The notes: generated by a model from the sequence alone, not told the origin. A DNA stretch of 64,000 bases from Eleftheria terrae (GCF_030419005.1 NZ_CP106951.1:1674001-1738000); one strand, 5' to 3'. Shown: positions 37,461-45,818, counted from the stretch's first letter. Numbers and translations: made by a program.

Positions 37461-38315
37461 GTGGACATCCTGAACGCCGACCTGCACTGCCATTCCAACG
37501 TTTCCGACGGCACCCTGTGCCCCGAAGACCTGGCGGCGCGCGCCCACGCGCGCGGCGTGCAGCTGTGGGCCCTGACCGACCACGACGAGATCGGCGGCCA
37601 GCAACGGGCCGCCGCCGCGGCTGCGGCGCTGGGCATGGCCTATCTCACCGGCACCGAGATCTCGGTCACCTTCGCCGGCGAGACGGTGCACGTGGTCGGC
37701 CTCGGCTTCGACGCCGGCGACGCGGCGCTGCAGGCGGGCTTGGCCCGCACGCGCGGCGGCCGCGAATTGCGGGCCCGCGAGATGGCGGCCGGCCTCGCCA
37801 AGGTGGGCATCGAAGGCGCGTACGAGGGGGCGCTCAAGTACGTCGGCAACCCGGACCTGATCTCGCGCACGCACTTCGCCCGCTACCTGGTCGAGATCGG
37901 CGCCTGCCGGGACACCCCGGAGGTCTTCCGCAAGTACCTGACCGAAGGCAAACCCGGATTCGTGCCCCATGCCTGGGCCACCCTGGAAGACGCGGTGGGC
38001 TGGATCACCGGCGCCGGTGGCATGGCGGTGGTGGCCCATCCGGGCCGCTACAAGTTCAATGCCAACGAAGAGTACGCGCTGTTCTCGCACTTCAAGGACC
38101 TGGGCGGGCGCGGCGTCGAAGTGGTCACCGGCAGCCACACGCCGGCGGACTATGCCAAGTACACCGAGCTGGCGCAGGAGTTCGACCTGTACGCCTCGCG
38201 CGGCTCCGACTTCCATTCACCCGCCGAAAGCCACACCGACCTCGGCAGCCTGCCCTTGCTGAGCCCGCAGCTGCGCCCGGTGTGGGCCGCTCTGGCCGAC
38301 CGCATCCAGCGCTGA
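37461..38315 (+). CDS. rnm: PHP-domain 3',5'-nucleoside bisphosphate phosphatase (RNase AM)
   Basis: A PHP-domain phosphoesterase. Rnm (YciV, TrpH) removes the 3'-phosphate from pAp and shortens RNA 5' ends. The metal site is visible in LHCHSNVSDG, LTDHDEIGG, GTEIS and AVVAHPGRYK, with GSDFHSP near the end. I give GTG at 37461, which makes 284 residues; GTG 37458 and TTG 37413 are alternatives and no strong ribosome site decides. Homologs commonly begin a few residues before DLHCHS. It lies upstream of the yciO gene, a widely conserved pair. Confidence 0.84.
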   Translation: MDILNADLHCHSNVSDGTLCPEDLAARAHARGVQLWALTDHDEIGGQQRAAAAAAALGMAYLTGTEISVTFAGETVHVVGLGFDAGDAALQAGLARTRGGRELRAREMAAGLAKVGIEGAYEGALKYVGNPDLISRTHFARYLVEIGACRDTPEVFRKYLTEGKPGFVPHAWATLEDAVGWITGAGGMAVVAHPGRYKFNANEEYALFSHFKDLGGRGVEVVTGSHTPADYAKYTELAQEFDLYASRGSDFHSPAESHTDLGSLPLLSPQLRPVWAALADRIQR

Positions 38316-38378
38316 GCCGCGGCGGCCCGATACGGTCAGTGACCGGCGGGTTCATCGGCGGCAGCCACAATCGCCGGC

Positions 38379-39005
38379 ATGGCCCAGTACTTCGAAGTTC
38401 ACCCCGACAACCCCCAACCCCGCCTGCTGAAGCAGGCGGCGCAGATCCTGCATGCCGGCGGCATTGCCGCCATCCCCACGGATTCGAGCTATGCCCTGGT
38501 CTGCCACCTCGACGACAAGGACGCGGTCGAGCAGCTGCGCCGCATTCGCGGCGTGGACGACAAGCACCACCTTACCCTGTTGTGCCGTGACCTGTCCGAG
38601 CTGTCGAGCCACGCCAAGGTCGACAACCGCCAGTACCGGCTGCTCAAGCTCGGCACACCGGGCCCCTACACCTTCATCCTGGAAGCCACCAAGGAAGTGC
38701 CACGACGCGTCTCGCACCCGTCGCGGCGCACCCTGGGGCTGCGGGTGCCGGGACATGGCGTGGCGCAGGAACTGCTCGCCGTGCTCGGCCAGCCGCTGCT
38801 GGCCACCACCTTGATTCCGCCCGGCGAGACCGAGCCGCTCAATGACGCGGCCGAGATCCGCGAGCGCTACGAGCGCCAGATCCAGGCCGTGGTCGATGCC
38901 GGCGCCTGCCCAAGGACGCCCACCACGGTGATCGACCTCACCGAGGACGAGCCGCGGGTGCTGCGACTGGGCTGTGGCCCGCTGGAGCCGCTCGGGCTGG
39001 CCTGA
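38379..39005 (+). CDS. yciO: YciO/Sua5-like L-threonylcarbamoyladenylate synthase family protein
   Basis: A 208-residue YrdC/Sua5-superfamily protein. The ATP/threonine-carbamoyl site is visible in GGIAAIPTDSSYALVC, KHHLTLLCRDL and GTPGPYTFILEATKEVPRR. It lacks the C-terminal domain of full Sua5 and has the length and KHHLTLLC pattern of the YciO branch, whose role in t6A synthesis is less certain than that of TsaC. The ATG at 38379 has no clear strong ribosome site. The gene follows rnm by 63 bases. Confidence 0.85.
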   Translation: MAQYFEVHPDNPQPRLLKQAAQILHAGGIAAIPTDSSYALVCHLDDKDAVEQLRRIRGVDDKHHLTLLCRDLSELSSHAKVDNRQYRLLKLGTPGPYTFILEATKEVPRRVSHPSRRTLGLRVPGHGVAQELLAVLGQPLLATTLIPPGETEPLNDAAEIRERYERQIQAVVDAGACPRTPTTVIDLTEDEPRVLRLGCGPLEPLGLA

Positions 39006-39031
39006 GGCCGGCACCCGCGCGGGCTCCTGCT

Positions 39032-39388
39032 TCAGGGCTCGAAGGCCCGTGCCAGCCGTTGCGGATCGAATCCCACCTGGCGCCGCCCCTTGACCACCAG
39101 CGTCGGCACGCCGGCCGATCGCAGTGCCTCAAAGGCCTGCCGGCACGCCGGGCTGCGCTCGATATTGCACTCGGTGTGGCTGACCTCGTGTGCCTGCAAC
39201 CAGGCTCGCGCCTTGGCGCAGTAGGGGCAGTCGCTGGTCGTGTACATCACGATGTCGCCCGGCCGGGCCTGCTCGGCCAGCACACTGGCGGCCTCGCGAT
39301 CGGCGCCGTTCTGGGCCAGCTGCACCGCCCACAGCACCGCCCAGGCTGTCAGCAGCAGGCCCAGCAGGGAGCGCAGCCGGCGCGGCAC
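39032..39388 (-). CDS. Membrane-anchored glutaredoxin-like protein
   Basis: A 118-residue protein by the reading from GTG 39388. The N-terminus is a single hydrophobic segment (LGLLLTAWAVLWAVQLA), and the rest is a thioredoxin fold with the redox motif CPYC in MYTTSDCPYCAKARAW and the cis-Pro GVPTLVV. The layout is a membrane-attached glutaredoxin family protein; partners are unknown. The start is uncertain because the frame stays open upstream through the end of the ridA gene; the GTG is preferred because translation from there gives a normal N-terminus. Confidence 0.72.
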   Translation of the reverse strand: MPRRLRSLLGLLLTAWAVLWAVQLAQNGADREAASVLAEQARPGDIVMYTTSDCPYCAKARAWLQAHEVSHTECNIERSPACRQAFEALRSAGVPTLVVKGRRQVGFDPQRLARAFEP

Positions 39389-39408
39389 CGGGCCCCGTCG
39401 AGCGGCGC

Positions 39409-39765
39409 TCAGCTGGCCGCCGGCAACGCGGCCGTGACAACCACCTCGATCTTCCACTCCGGGCGGGCCAGCGCCGCCTGCACGGTGGCCCGCGGTGGCG
39501 CGTGGCCCTCGGCCACCCAGGCGTCCCAGACGGCGTTCATGCCGTCGAAGTCGGCCAGGTCGGCCAGGAAGATCTGACACATCAGGAGGTGGCGCTTGTC
39601 GGTGCCGGCCTCGGCCAGCAGGCGGTCCACCATGCCGAGCACCTCGGCGGTCTGGCCGCGGATGTCCTGGGTGCCATCGTCGGGCACCTGGCCGGCCAGG
39701 TAGACCGTGCCGTTGTGGATGGCCATCTCCGACAGCCGCTTGCCGACATGAAAGCGTTTCACCAT
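39409..39765 (-). CDS. RidA family protein (reactive intermediate/imine deaminase)
   Basis: A 118-residue RidA/YjgF-family protein; family members hydrolyse reactive enamine/imine intermediates from amino acid metabolism or have related roles. The family blocks are VYLAGQVPDD, DIRGQTAEVLGMVDRLLAEAGT and the C-terminal PPRATVQAALARPEWKIEVVV, where the Arg of PRATV is the substrate-binding position. The next gene (glutaredoxin) starts about 20 bases after its stop, and plsY precedes it by 2 bases, so it sits in a likely plsY-ridA-grx transcript. Confidence 0.85.
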   Translation of the reverse strand: MVKRFHVGKRLSEMAIHNGTVYLAGQVPDDGTQDIRGQTAEVLGMVDRLLAEAGTDKRHLLMCQIFLADLADFDGMNAVWDAWVAEGHAPPRATVQAALARPEWKIEVVVTAALPAAS

Positions 39766-39767
39766 GC

Positions 39768-40415
39768 TCAATTTCCTTTCGGGCCGTGCGCCTTGCCGGC
39801 CGGGGCGGCCTTCTGGCCGATCTTGCTTTCCTTGCCTTCGATCAGCTTGCGGATGTTGGCGGCATGGCGCCACACCAGCAGCATGCTCATCACGATGACC
39901 GCACCCAGCACCGGACCGGCCCCCCAGCCCAGCAGCTGGTAGAACGGCGCGAAGACCGCGGCGACCAGGGCCGCGAGCGAGGAATAGCGGAAGAACACCG
40001 CGATGATGACCCAGGTCGCCAGCGTGGCCAGGCCCAGCCAGGGGTTGATGGCCAGCAGCACGCCGGCGGCCGTCGCCACGCCCTTGCCACCCTTGAAGCC
40101 GAAGAACACCGGGAACAGGTGCCCCAGGAAGGCCGCCAGGCCCACCAGGGCCAACGCGCCCTCGCCGAGCCCGAAGCGCTCGCCCCAGAGATGCACCAGC
40201 ACCACCGGCACCACGCCCTTGAGGGCGTCGAGCAGCAGCGTCAGGATGGCGGCCGTCTTGTTCCCTGAGCGCAGCACGTTGGTGGCGCCGGGGTTGTTGG
40301 ACCCGTAGGTGCGCGGGTCGCTCAGGCCCATCACGCGGCTCACGATGACGGCAAACGACAGCGAGCCGATCAGGTAGGCGGCAAGCACCGCGACGAGGCT
40401 GTTGAGTGTCTCCAT
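39768..40415 (-). CDS. plsY: Glycerol-3-phosphate acyltransferase PlsY
   Basis: A 215-residue inner-membrane acyltransferase that puts an acyl group from acyl-phosphate on glycerol-3-phosphate, the first step of phospholipid synthesis. It shows the family motifs [14 protein letters not shown], the phosphate-binding [12 protein letters not shown], and the [21 protein letters not shown] block, with about five membrane segments. The C-terminus has an extra Lys/Gly-rich tail of about 25 residues. ATG at 40415. It is divergent from the prion-like protein gene. Confidence 0.94.
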   Translation of the reverse strand: METLNSLVAVLAAYLIGSLSFAVIVSRVMGLSDPRTYGSNNPGATNVLRSGNKTAAILTLLLDALKGVVPVVLVHLWGERFGLGEGALALVGLAAFLGHLFPVFFGFKGGKGVATAAGVLLAINPWLGLATLATWVIIAVFFRYSSLAALVAAVFAPFYQLLGWGAGPVLGAVIVMSMLLVWRHAANIRKLIEGKESKIGQKAAPAGKAHGPKGN

Positions 40416-40506
40416 GGATTCCTGGAAGTTGGTCCGGCGAGCGACAAAAAAACGATCGACATTGTGCACCCGCCGCGGGCCTCCACCGCTCCCTCGCATC
40501 CATGAC

Positions 40507-40522
40507 AGGAACAGCCCTTGCT
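40507..40522 (+). promoter_or_regulatory. Putative sigma-54 promoter of the prion-like gene
   Basis: AGGAACAGCCCTTGCT: GG at 40508-40509 and GC at 40520-40521 are exactly ten bases apart and the -12 side is TTGCT, as for the sigma-54 consensus (TGGCACG-N4-TTGCW). Expected start of transcription is near 40533, 130 bases before the ATG. The -24 half is imperfect (GGAACA). Confidence 0.55.
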
Positions 40523-40662
40523 GAAATGCAGAGGCTGCGCGAACAGCCCGTGCCACGAGCACCGGGCCTGGCCGCCCCCCTGCAACGGTAAAGCGTACAC
40601 GGGCTTGCAGAAGCGCCGGCGCAGCAGGAGCAACGATTCCACAACGGTTGAAAGGAACGCAG

Positions 40663-41823
40663 ATGCAACAGCGAAACTATGGAGAGCAGCGTCGCAACGA
40701 GGGCAGCGACGACGACTATCGCGCCCGCAGCGACGAACGCTATGGCCAGGGCGACCGCTGGCAGCAGGATCGCTTCGGTTCGCAATCCCGCTCCGGGGGC
40801 CGCGACTACGAGTCGGCACGTAGCGGCGGAGGCTGGGGCAACGACTACGGCAGCAACGACCAGGGCAGTGACTACAGCGCAGGTCGCGGCTCGATGGGCG
40901 ACTACTACACCGGCGGCCAGCGCGGCAGCCAATACAGCACCGGCGGCTTCGCCGGCAACTACGGCTCGCAAGGCCCGCAAGGCGGCTCCCAGGGCTGGGA
41001 AGGCGCTCGCAGCGGCTGGGGCGGCCAGTATGAGGAAGGCGGTCCCAACCAGCGCGGTGGCCAGTTCCAGCAGGGCCGGCAGTACCAGGGCGGCCAGTAC
41101 CAGCAAGGCGGCAGCCAGTACGGCTCGCAAGGCGGCCAATACCAGGGCGGTGGCCAGTACGGCCAGCAGCAGGGAGGCCAGTACGGCCAGCAAGGCGGCT
41201 ATGGCGACCAGCAGGCCGGCCGCTATGCCAGCCAGTACGGCGGCTACGGCAGCGGCAGCAGTGGCGCAGGCTACGGCGGCGGCTATGCCGGGCAGGCGAA
41301 CTATCGCGGCGGCGGCTACGGCGGCCAGTCCTATGACGAGCACTCCAGCAACACCTATGGCCGCAACTACGGCGGCTCCGGCGAGCACGAGGGCTACACG
41401 CAGGGCATGCGCCACGCCGATCCCGACTACCACCAGTGGCGCATGGAGCAGATGCGCAGGCTCGACGAGGACTATCACCACTGGAGGCAGGAGCGCTACC
41501 GCAAGTTCTCCGACGAATTCGACCAGTGGCGCCAGGGCCGGCAGTCGGGCTCCAGCGGCCAAGGCAGCCAACAGATGGGCAGTTCCGGCATCGGCGGCTC
41601 CAGCGGCGCAACCACCGGGCTGAGCGGCAGTTCTTCGGGGCTCGGTGCTTCGTCCAACACCGCGAATGCCGGCAGCAGCGGCGCCGGCTCGACCGGCTCG
41701 GTCTCGGGCAGCAGCGGGCTGTCCGCCAGCACCGGCTCGGCCAGCAGCGACAGTGACCGCACCGGCAGTGGCAACAACGCCAGCAGCGGCTCCAGCTCCT
41801 CCGGCTCGTCCAAGTCGAAGTAA
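40663..41823 (+). CDS. Prion-like Gly/Gln/Tyr-rich low-complexity protein with conserved DYxxWR segment
   Basis: A 386-residue protein in three parts. Residues about 1-250 are Gly/Gln/Tyr/Ser-rich with repeated [12 protein letters not shown] and YG motifs, resembling prion-like (FUS-type) phase-separating proteins. Residues about 251-295 form a folded-looking, charged segment [23 protein letters not shown] (shortened here) with repeated DYxxWR and FSDEFDQWR. The rest is a Ser/Gly tail. There is no signal peptide. The C-terminal WR motif occurs in other beta-proteobacterial stress proteins (general knowledge, not checked). AAAGGAACG precedes the ATG at 40663. It is followed by a perfect terminator. 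Confidence 0.75.
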   Translation: MQQRNYGEQRRNEGSDDDYRARSDERYGQGDRWQQDRFGSQSRSGGRDYESARSGGGWGNDYGSNDQGSDYSAGRGSMGDYYTGGQRGSQYSTGGFAGNYGSQGPQGGSQGWEGARSGWGGQYEEGGPNQRGGQFQQGRQYQGGQYQQGGSQYGSQGGQYQGGGQYGQQQGGQYGQQGGYGDQQAGRYASQYGGYGSGSSGAGYGGGYAGQANYRGGGYGGQSYDEHSSNTYGRNYGGSGEHEGYTQGMRHADPDYHQWRMEQMRRLDEDYHHWRQERYRKFSDEFDQWRQGRQSGSSGQGSQQMGSSGIGGSSGATTGLSGSSSGLGASSNTANAGSSGAGSTGSVSGSSGLSASTGSASSDSDRTGSGNNASSGSSSSGSSKSK

Positions 41824-41849
41824 GCGGCCCATGCGCCGCCCGTGAACGA

Positions 41850-41879
41850 AACCGCCGGCACGAGGCCGGCGGTTCTCTT
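41850..41879. terminator. Bidirectional rho-independent terminator
   Basis: AACCGCCGGC (41850-41859) and GCCGGCGGTT (41865-41874) are perfect 10-base arms around ACGAG, followed by CTCTTGG. It separates the prion-like gene from the convergent rpoN gene. The minus-strand side has GGTTTCGTTC and can also serve rpoN. Confidence 0.8.
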
Positions 41880-41918
41880 GGTGGGTGGGAGGGGGTCCGG
41901 CAGCGGACCCGCAGCCCC

Positions 41919-43355
41919 TCAGACGTGCTTGCGGCGCTTTTCGACCGAGGGCAGGCGCATCATCTGGCGGTACTTGGTCACCGTGCGGCGCGCCACGCTC
42001 AGGCCCTGCCGGGCAAGCTGCCGGGCAATCTGCGCATCCGACAGCGGATCCATCGCATCCTCGGCCTCGATCATGTCCTTGATCACCCCCCGGATGGCGG
42101 TGGCCGAGCAGGACCCGCCGCTGACGGTCGGCAAGGCGCGCGAGAAGAAGTACTTCAACTCGAACACGCCCAGCGGCGTCGCCATGTACTTATTGTTGGT
42201 CACGCGGGACACGGTGGACTCGTGCAGGCCCAGTTCCTCGGCGATCTCGCGCAAGCCGAGCGGCTTCATCGCCAGCGCGCCGTATTCCAGGAAATGGCGC
42301 TGGCGCTTCACGATGGCCTGAGCCACATGCAGGATGGTGGCGAAGCGCTGCTCCACATTGCGCACTGTCCAGCGCGCCTCCTGCAAATGGGCGGCCAGCT
42401 CCGAATGGCCCGAGTCGCGATGGCGCTGGAACAACTCGGCATAGACCTGGTTGAGCCGCACCTTGGGGATCACGTCCGGGTTCAGCGTGGCGGTCCACAC
42501 GCCGCGCACCTTGCGCACGATGACGTCGGGCGTCACGAACTGGGTGTTGGACGGGCCGAAGCGCCAGCCCGGCCGCGGGTCGAGGTGGCGGATGCGTTCA
42601 CAGACGGCCTCGACCTGGGCGACGCTGGCGCCGAGGGCGCGGGCGAGGCCGTTGACGTCGCGGGTGGCCAGCCGGTCGAGGTGCTCGCCGACGATGCGGC
42701 ACGCCAGCTCCTGCTCGGCAGCGGGCTGGATGTCCTTGAGCTGCAGCAGCAGGCATTCGCGCACGTCGCGTGCACCGATGCCGCTCGGATCGAGCGACTG
42801 CACCAGCTTCAACGCCACGTTCATCTCGGTGTCGTCGGCCGGCGGCGAGCATTCGACCAGGCCCTGCAACTCCTCCAGCGTGAGGCGCAGGTAGCCGTCG
42901 TCGTCGAGGGCCTCGATGATGGTGCCCGCCAGGGTGCGGTCGCGTTGCGACAGCGGCATCACGTTGATCTGGCTGTGCAGGTGCTGGCGCAGCGAGATGT
43001 CGGCAGCCACCATCTCGACCAGGTCGAGGTCGCCGTCGCCCGTGCTGCCACGGCCCGAACCGCCACCGGCCGAGCCCCAGCTCTCGCGGTCCCAGGGGGT
43101 GTCGGCCGCCGGCGCGGTCACCGGCGTGACATCGGCCCAGGTCGGCACCGGCTCTACCGGCGCCGCCTCGGGAGTGGCGGCTGCCGTCGCGTGGGCGTCG
43201 CCGTCTTCCTCCAGGAAAGGATTGCTGCCGACGGCCTGGTTGACCTCCTGGGCAAAGTCGAGGGACGACAACTGCAGCAGGCGAACGGCCTGCTGCAGAC
43301 GAGGCGTCAGCGTCTGGTGTTGCCGGTGCTCAAGTCGAATGACCGGTGCGTTCAT
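41919..43355 (-). CDS. rpoN: RNA polymerase sigma-54 factor
   Basis: A 478-residue sigma-54 protein. Region I is RLEHRQHQTLTPRLQQAVRLLQLS (shortened), which should bind core polymerase and activator; it deviates from the usual MTPQL version. A Pro/Ala/Gly/Asp-rich region II spans about 51-118. The core-binding and -12 domain follows, and the C-terminus has the helix-turn-helix GLHESTVSRVTNNKYM and the RpoN box ARRTVTKYRQ that reads the -24 element. The ATG at 43355 has GGAGG. Its context is not the canonical lptAB-rpoN-hpf locus, so this may be a second copy dedicated to the local genes. A perfect sigma-54 promoter lies upstream, suggesting autoregulation. Confidence 0.9.
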   Translation of the reverse strand: MNAPVIRLEHRQHQTLTPRLQQAVRLLQLSSLDFAQEVNQAVGSNPFLEEDGDAHATAAATPEAAPVEPVPTWADVTPVTAPAADTPWDRESWGSAGGGSGRGSTGDGDLDLVEMVAADISLRQHLHSQINVMPLSQRDRTLAGTIIEALDDDGYLRLTLEELQGLVECSPPADDTEMNVALKLVQSLDPSGIGARDVRECLLLQLKDIQPAAEQELACRIVGEHLDRLATRDVNGLARALGASVAQVEAVCERIRHLDPRPGWRFGPSNTQFVTPDVIVRKVRGVWTATLNPDVIPKVRLNQVYAELFQRHRDSGHSELAAHLQEARWTVRNVEQRFATILHVAQAIVKRQRHFLEYGALAMKPLGLREIAEELGLHESTVSRVTNNKYMATPLGVFELKYFFSRALPTVSGGSCSATAIRGVIKDMIEAEDAMDPLSDAQIARQLARQGLSVARRTVTKYRQMMRLPSVEKRRKHV

Positions 43356-43797
43356 GCAGTCCTCCCGATGAAAGCCCCACGCCTTGCTCCGGCGGGTCGG
43401 TGGGGTTGCACATGTGAATGAGCAAGGATCGAAAACCAAAAAGACAGGCCGGCAACGCCCATCTTCCGCCGCTTTGGCTGTGAGAAACAGTGGCAAGCAT
43501 GAGCAGAAGGAGGACGCGGCACGACGGTGTACGGTGTTGGGTGAAGGGGCTCGCGCCAGGCGAACCCGGACCGGGGAACCAGGCGTGACAGCAAGCTGCA
43601 CGGTGTCCGGCCCTCGGGGTGCGTCCTCTTAGAGCAACCCCCGTGCCAGGCAATCGGGAACGGGTAGTCCATCGGTGTCGGCGTTACAAGAAGCCGCATA
43701 CCGCTACAAGACGCAGGAAACATCCCGCATCGCAAAATTGCGACGCCGCTTTCGGCACAGCGCGCTCACGCTGGGGTGATCGTGGCGCCCTGACGAG
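43356..43797. other. Intergenic region upstream of rpoN with regulatory elements
   Basis: About 440 bases without a supported gene. It holds the sigma-54 promoter at 43633-43649 and, about 90 bases upstream of it, an inverted repeat TCGCAA-AA-TTGCGA (43730-43743) that could be an activator site. I see no tRNA or small RNA signal. Confidence 0.5.
43633..43649 (-). promoter_or_regulatory. Sigma-54 promoter (perfect consensus) upstream of rpoN
   Basis: On the minus strand reads CTGGCACGGGGGTTGCT, an exact match to YTGGCACG-R-N3-TTGCW. It points toward rpoN; the expected start of transcription is near 43622 and the leader is about 270 bases. Confidence 0.75.
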
Positions 43798-44790
43798 TCA
43801 ATTCCGCACCAGTCTTAGCCTGGGCCGACCCGTAACGGGCGGTCGAGCGCAGGGCAAAGCCCGCGCCTGGACCTGCGACAAATCCTCTTTCGCGGGAACA
43901 AATTGTGCGCTTTGCCGCAATATCTGCTGAAACTCACCGGCGACACGGGGGTGTCTCAAGGCCTGCGCGAGGTTGGCTTCCAGCCATTTCGTGGGCCGCC
44001 GACAGTCGAACCGCCGGCCGCTGTAACGATAGGCAAACAACGGCTGTGTCAGAAGGACAGCGCCGAGCACGTCGCGCAAGTCGGCGGCGCGCAACACCGT
44101 GCGTTCAGCCTGCTGGGCGAGGGTGTCGAGCACACCGGGCGTCAGGATGCAGCGGCCGGCAGCCGCCCAGGCAGGCGCCTGCGTCGCTGCGATGCCCGCG
44201 CCCCGTCCGAGCCGGCGCACGCAAGCCAGGCGCACATCGCTGACGGCCGTCTCCACCATGACGTTGTGCGGGTCGTTGGCCGCGGCGGCCTCCACCGCCA
44301 CCAGGCTGCAGGGCGTGCGCTCGAACTGCCGCAACAGCTGCTGCAGCACGCCGGGCTCGCCGTCGGTCACTTCGGTGGGCAGCAGCAGGGCAAAGGCCTC
44401 GCCGCGCAGCAGATGGCGGGCGCCGAGCAGCCCGTGCGCGAGGCCGCGCTCGCCGCCTTGCCGCAGCAGGTGGGCTCGCACACCGCGCGGCAGCATCGAC
44501 ACCTCGAGGTCCAGTTGCTCATCGACCGGCCCGCGCGGGCCGTCCAGGACAAACAAGATCTCCTCGATGCCGGCCGCCAATGCCTCGGTCACCGCGTAGT
44601 GCAACAGCGGGCGGTCCACCACCGGCAGCATCTCGATCGGCAGGGCCTGCAGCGCGGGCCAGGCCACGGCCTGCTGCCCCACCGGGATGACCGCCTTGCG
44701 CACCCGGGGCTCGCCGCGGGGGGGAGCGGAATGCGGCCCTTCGGCGGCAGGAGTGCCGAGCAGCCGGCGCAAACAGGCAGGAAGTTTCAT
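43798..44790 (-). CDS. GalU-like nucleotidyltransferase with lost nucleotide-binding motif
   Basis: A 330-residue protein with clear GalU (UTP-glucose-1-phosphate uridylyltransferase) ancestry: KAVIPV, then LPIEMLPVVDRPLLHYAVTEALAAGIEEI. But the glycine-rich loop that should read GxGTR is GQQAVAW at residues 38-44, and the nearby Lys of TKAIPKEM is gone (LQALPIEM). Later blocks are also reduced. I infer a pseudoenzyme with a regulatory or binding role, or an altered reaction. The ATG at 44790 overlaps the stop of the 85-residue gene by four bases, and the gene is read toward rpoN, so all three may share one transcript. Confidence 0.75.
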   Translation of the reverse strand: MKLPACLRRLLGTPAAEGPHSAPPRGEPRVRKAVIPVGQQAVAWPALQALPIEMLPVVDRPLLHYAVTEALAAGIEEILFVLDGPRGPVDEQLDLEVSMLPRGVRAHLLRQGGERGLAHGLLGARHLLRGEAFALLLPTEVTDGEPGVLQQLLRQFERTPCSLVAVEAAAANDPHNVMVETAVSDVRLACVRRLGRGAGIAATQAPAWAAAGRCILTPGVLDTLAQQAERTVLRAADLRDVLGAVLLTQPLFAYRYSGRRFDCRRPTKWLEANLAQALRHPRVAGEFQQILRQSAQFVPAKEDLSQVQARALPCARPPVTGRPRLRLVRN

Positions 44791-45044
44791 GAACGACCGC
44801 TCTTGAGCTGCTCGCGGTAGACCTTGTCGGTGACGGCACCGCGGTCGGTATCGACCAGGCCGCGCTCCACATCGTCGTGGGCTTGCTGCATCACCTCGTC
44901 CTGCTCGGGGCGCTGCTGGTCCTGGCTGTCGGCCGACTCGTCGCGCTCGTGCGGCATCCGGGGCAGGCGGCGCTGTGCGGCGTTGGCGGTGGTGTCTCCG
45001 GTGCGGGTGCGCTGGCCGGTATCGCTCGGGCGGGAGGTGGACAT
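44787..45044 (-). CDS. Small hydrophilic protein, unknown function
   Basis: An 85-residue protein, highly charged, with the recognisable conserved core MQQAHDDVERGLVDTDRGA and a TDKVYREQLKSG tail. It has no hydrophobic segment. Small proteins with this core are, to my memory, found in similar Burkholderiales clusters; I do not know a function. The ribosome site GAGGAG precedes ATG 45044, and its stop overlaps the GalU-like start. A sigma-54 promoter lies 32-48 bases upstream. Confidence 0.7.
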   Translation of the reverse strand: MSTSRPSDTGQRTRTGDTTANAAQRRLPRMPHERDESADSQDQQRPEQDEVMQQAHDDVERGLVDTDRGAVTDKVYREQLKSGRS

Positions 45045-45075
45045 GCTGGGCTCCTCGAATAGGTGTTGCGTGTCC

Positions 45076-45092
45076 GGCAAGGCGCGTGCCGC
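45076..45092 (-). promoter_or_regulatory. Sigma-54 promoter of the 85-aa/GalU-like operon
   Basis: On the minus strand reads GCGGCACGCGCCTTGCC: GGCACG, four bases, TTGC, with correct -24/-12 spacing. Expected start of transcription is near 45065, about 20 bases before the ATG at 45044. Confidence 0.7.
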
Positions 45093-45148
45093 GAGGAGCG
45101 GCTGGTGGCTTGCCTGGCCTGGCGGGCTGGCGCGGGGCCGTGGCGGCG

Positions 45149-45164
45149 AGGAACACCGTTTGCT
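45149..45164 (+). promoter_or_regulatory. Sigma-54-like promoter of the hemerythrin operon
   Basis: AGGAACACCGTTTGCT: GG at 45150-45151 and GC at 45162-45163 are ten bases apart and the -12 side is TTTGCT. Same -24 half (GGAACA) as the prion-like promoter. The expected transcript start near 45174 lies about 39 bases before the ATG. Confidence 0.55.
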
Positions 45165-45212
45165 GACCGGTGCTTGACTCATCCCCGCCCGTCCGACCAA
45201 GGAGTACCGTCC

Positions 45213-45818
45213 ATGACCACCCGCAATTCAAGCGCCAGAGCCGAAGTCATCGAGATGCTGAAGGAGGACCACAAGCGGGTGAAGAAGGCCTTCCGCGATT
45301 TCTCCAAGCTCGATCCCGAAAACGATCCGCAAGCCTGCCAGCAGCTGGCCGACCAGATCTGCACCGATCTGCAATTGCACGCCCGCCTTGAGGAAGAGGT
45401 GTTCTACCCAGCCGCCCGCAGCGGCATGGACGAGCCCGAGCTGATCGAGGAGGCCGAGGTCGAGCACGCCTCGGCCAAATGGCTGATCGAGCAGCTGCGC
45501 ACGATGTCGCCCGACAACCCGCGCTTCGCGGCCACGGTGACGGTGCTGGGCGAGTACGTGAAGCACCATATCAAGGAGGAAGAAGGCGACATCTTCGAGA
45601 AGCTGAGCCGCTCGCGCATCGAGTGGGAGGCCCTGCTTGAGGAGATGCACGAGCGCCGCACCGAGCTGATGGTCGAGATGGGCCTGGCGGCCCCGGCCGA
45701 GGAGGCCGCCAACGACGAAGCCGACAGCGGCGAGGAAGCCGAGTCTTTCGATGGGGCGCACGCCCAGGGCGGCTCACGCTCGGGCCGGGGCGAGTCCTCC
45801 CACAAGGCCGCCCGCTGA
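45213..45818 (+). CDS. Hemerythrin-domain protein
   Basis: A 201-residue protein. The four-helix hemerythrin domain has likely diiron ligands His20, His56, Glu60, His85, His118 or His119 and Glu123 (KEDHKR, LHARLEEE, EHASAKW, KHHIKEEE). Bacterial single-domain hemerythrins bind O2 or store/repair iron and protect from oxidative or nitrosative stress. The last 50 residues are an acidic low-complexity tail. The ATG at 45213 has AAGGAG upstream. It is the first gene of the operon that continues with the large fusion gene 20 bases downstream. Confidence 0.85.
   Translation: MTTRNSSARAEVIEMLKEDHKRVKKAFRDFSKLDPENDPQACQQLADQICTDLQLHARLEEEVFYPAARSGMDEPELIEEAEVEHASAKWLIEQLRTMSPDNPRFAATVTVLGEYVKHHIKEEEGDIFEKLSRSRIEWEALLEEMHERRTELMVEMGLAAPAEEAANDEADSGEEAESFDGAHAQGGSRSGRGESSHKAAR

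Noticed and set aside
40585..40602. Second possible sigma-54 element with TTGCA before the prion-like gene
   Set aside because: The -24 half has no GG at the needed distance; the element at 40507-40522 fits far better.
43356..43735. Minus-strand open frame and tRNA-like stretch upstream of rpoN
   Set aside because: No cloverleaf could be drawn, the frame has no ribosome site or family, and it overlaps the sigma-54 promoter.
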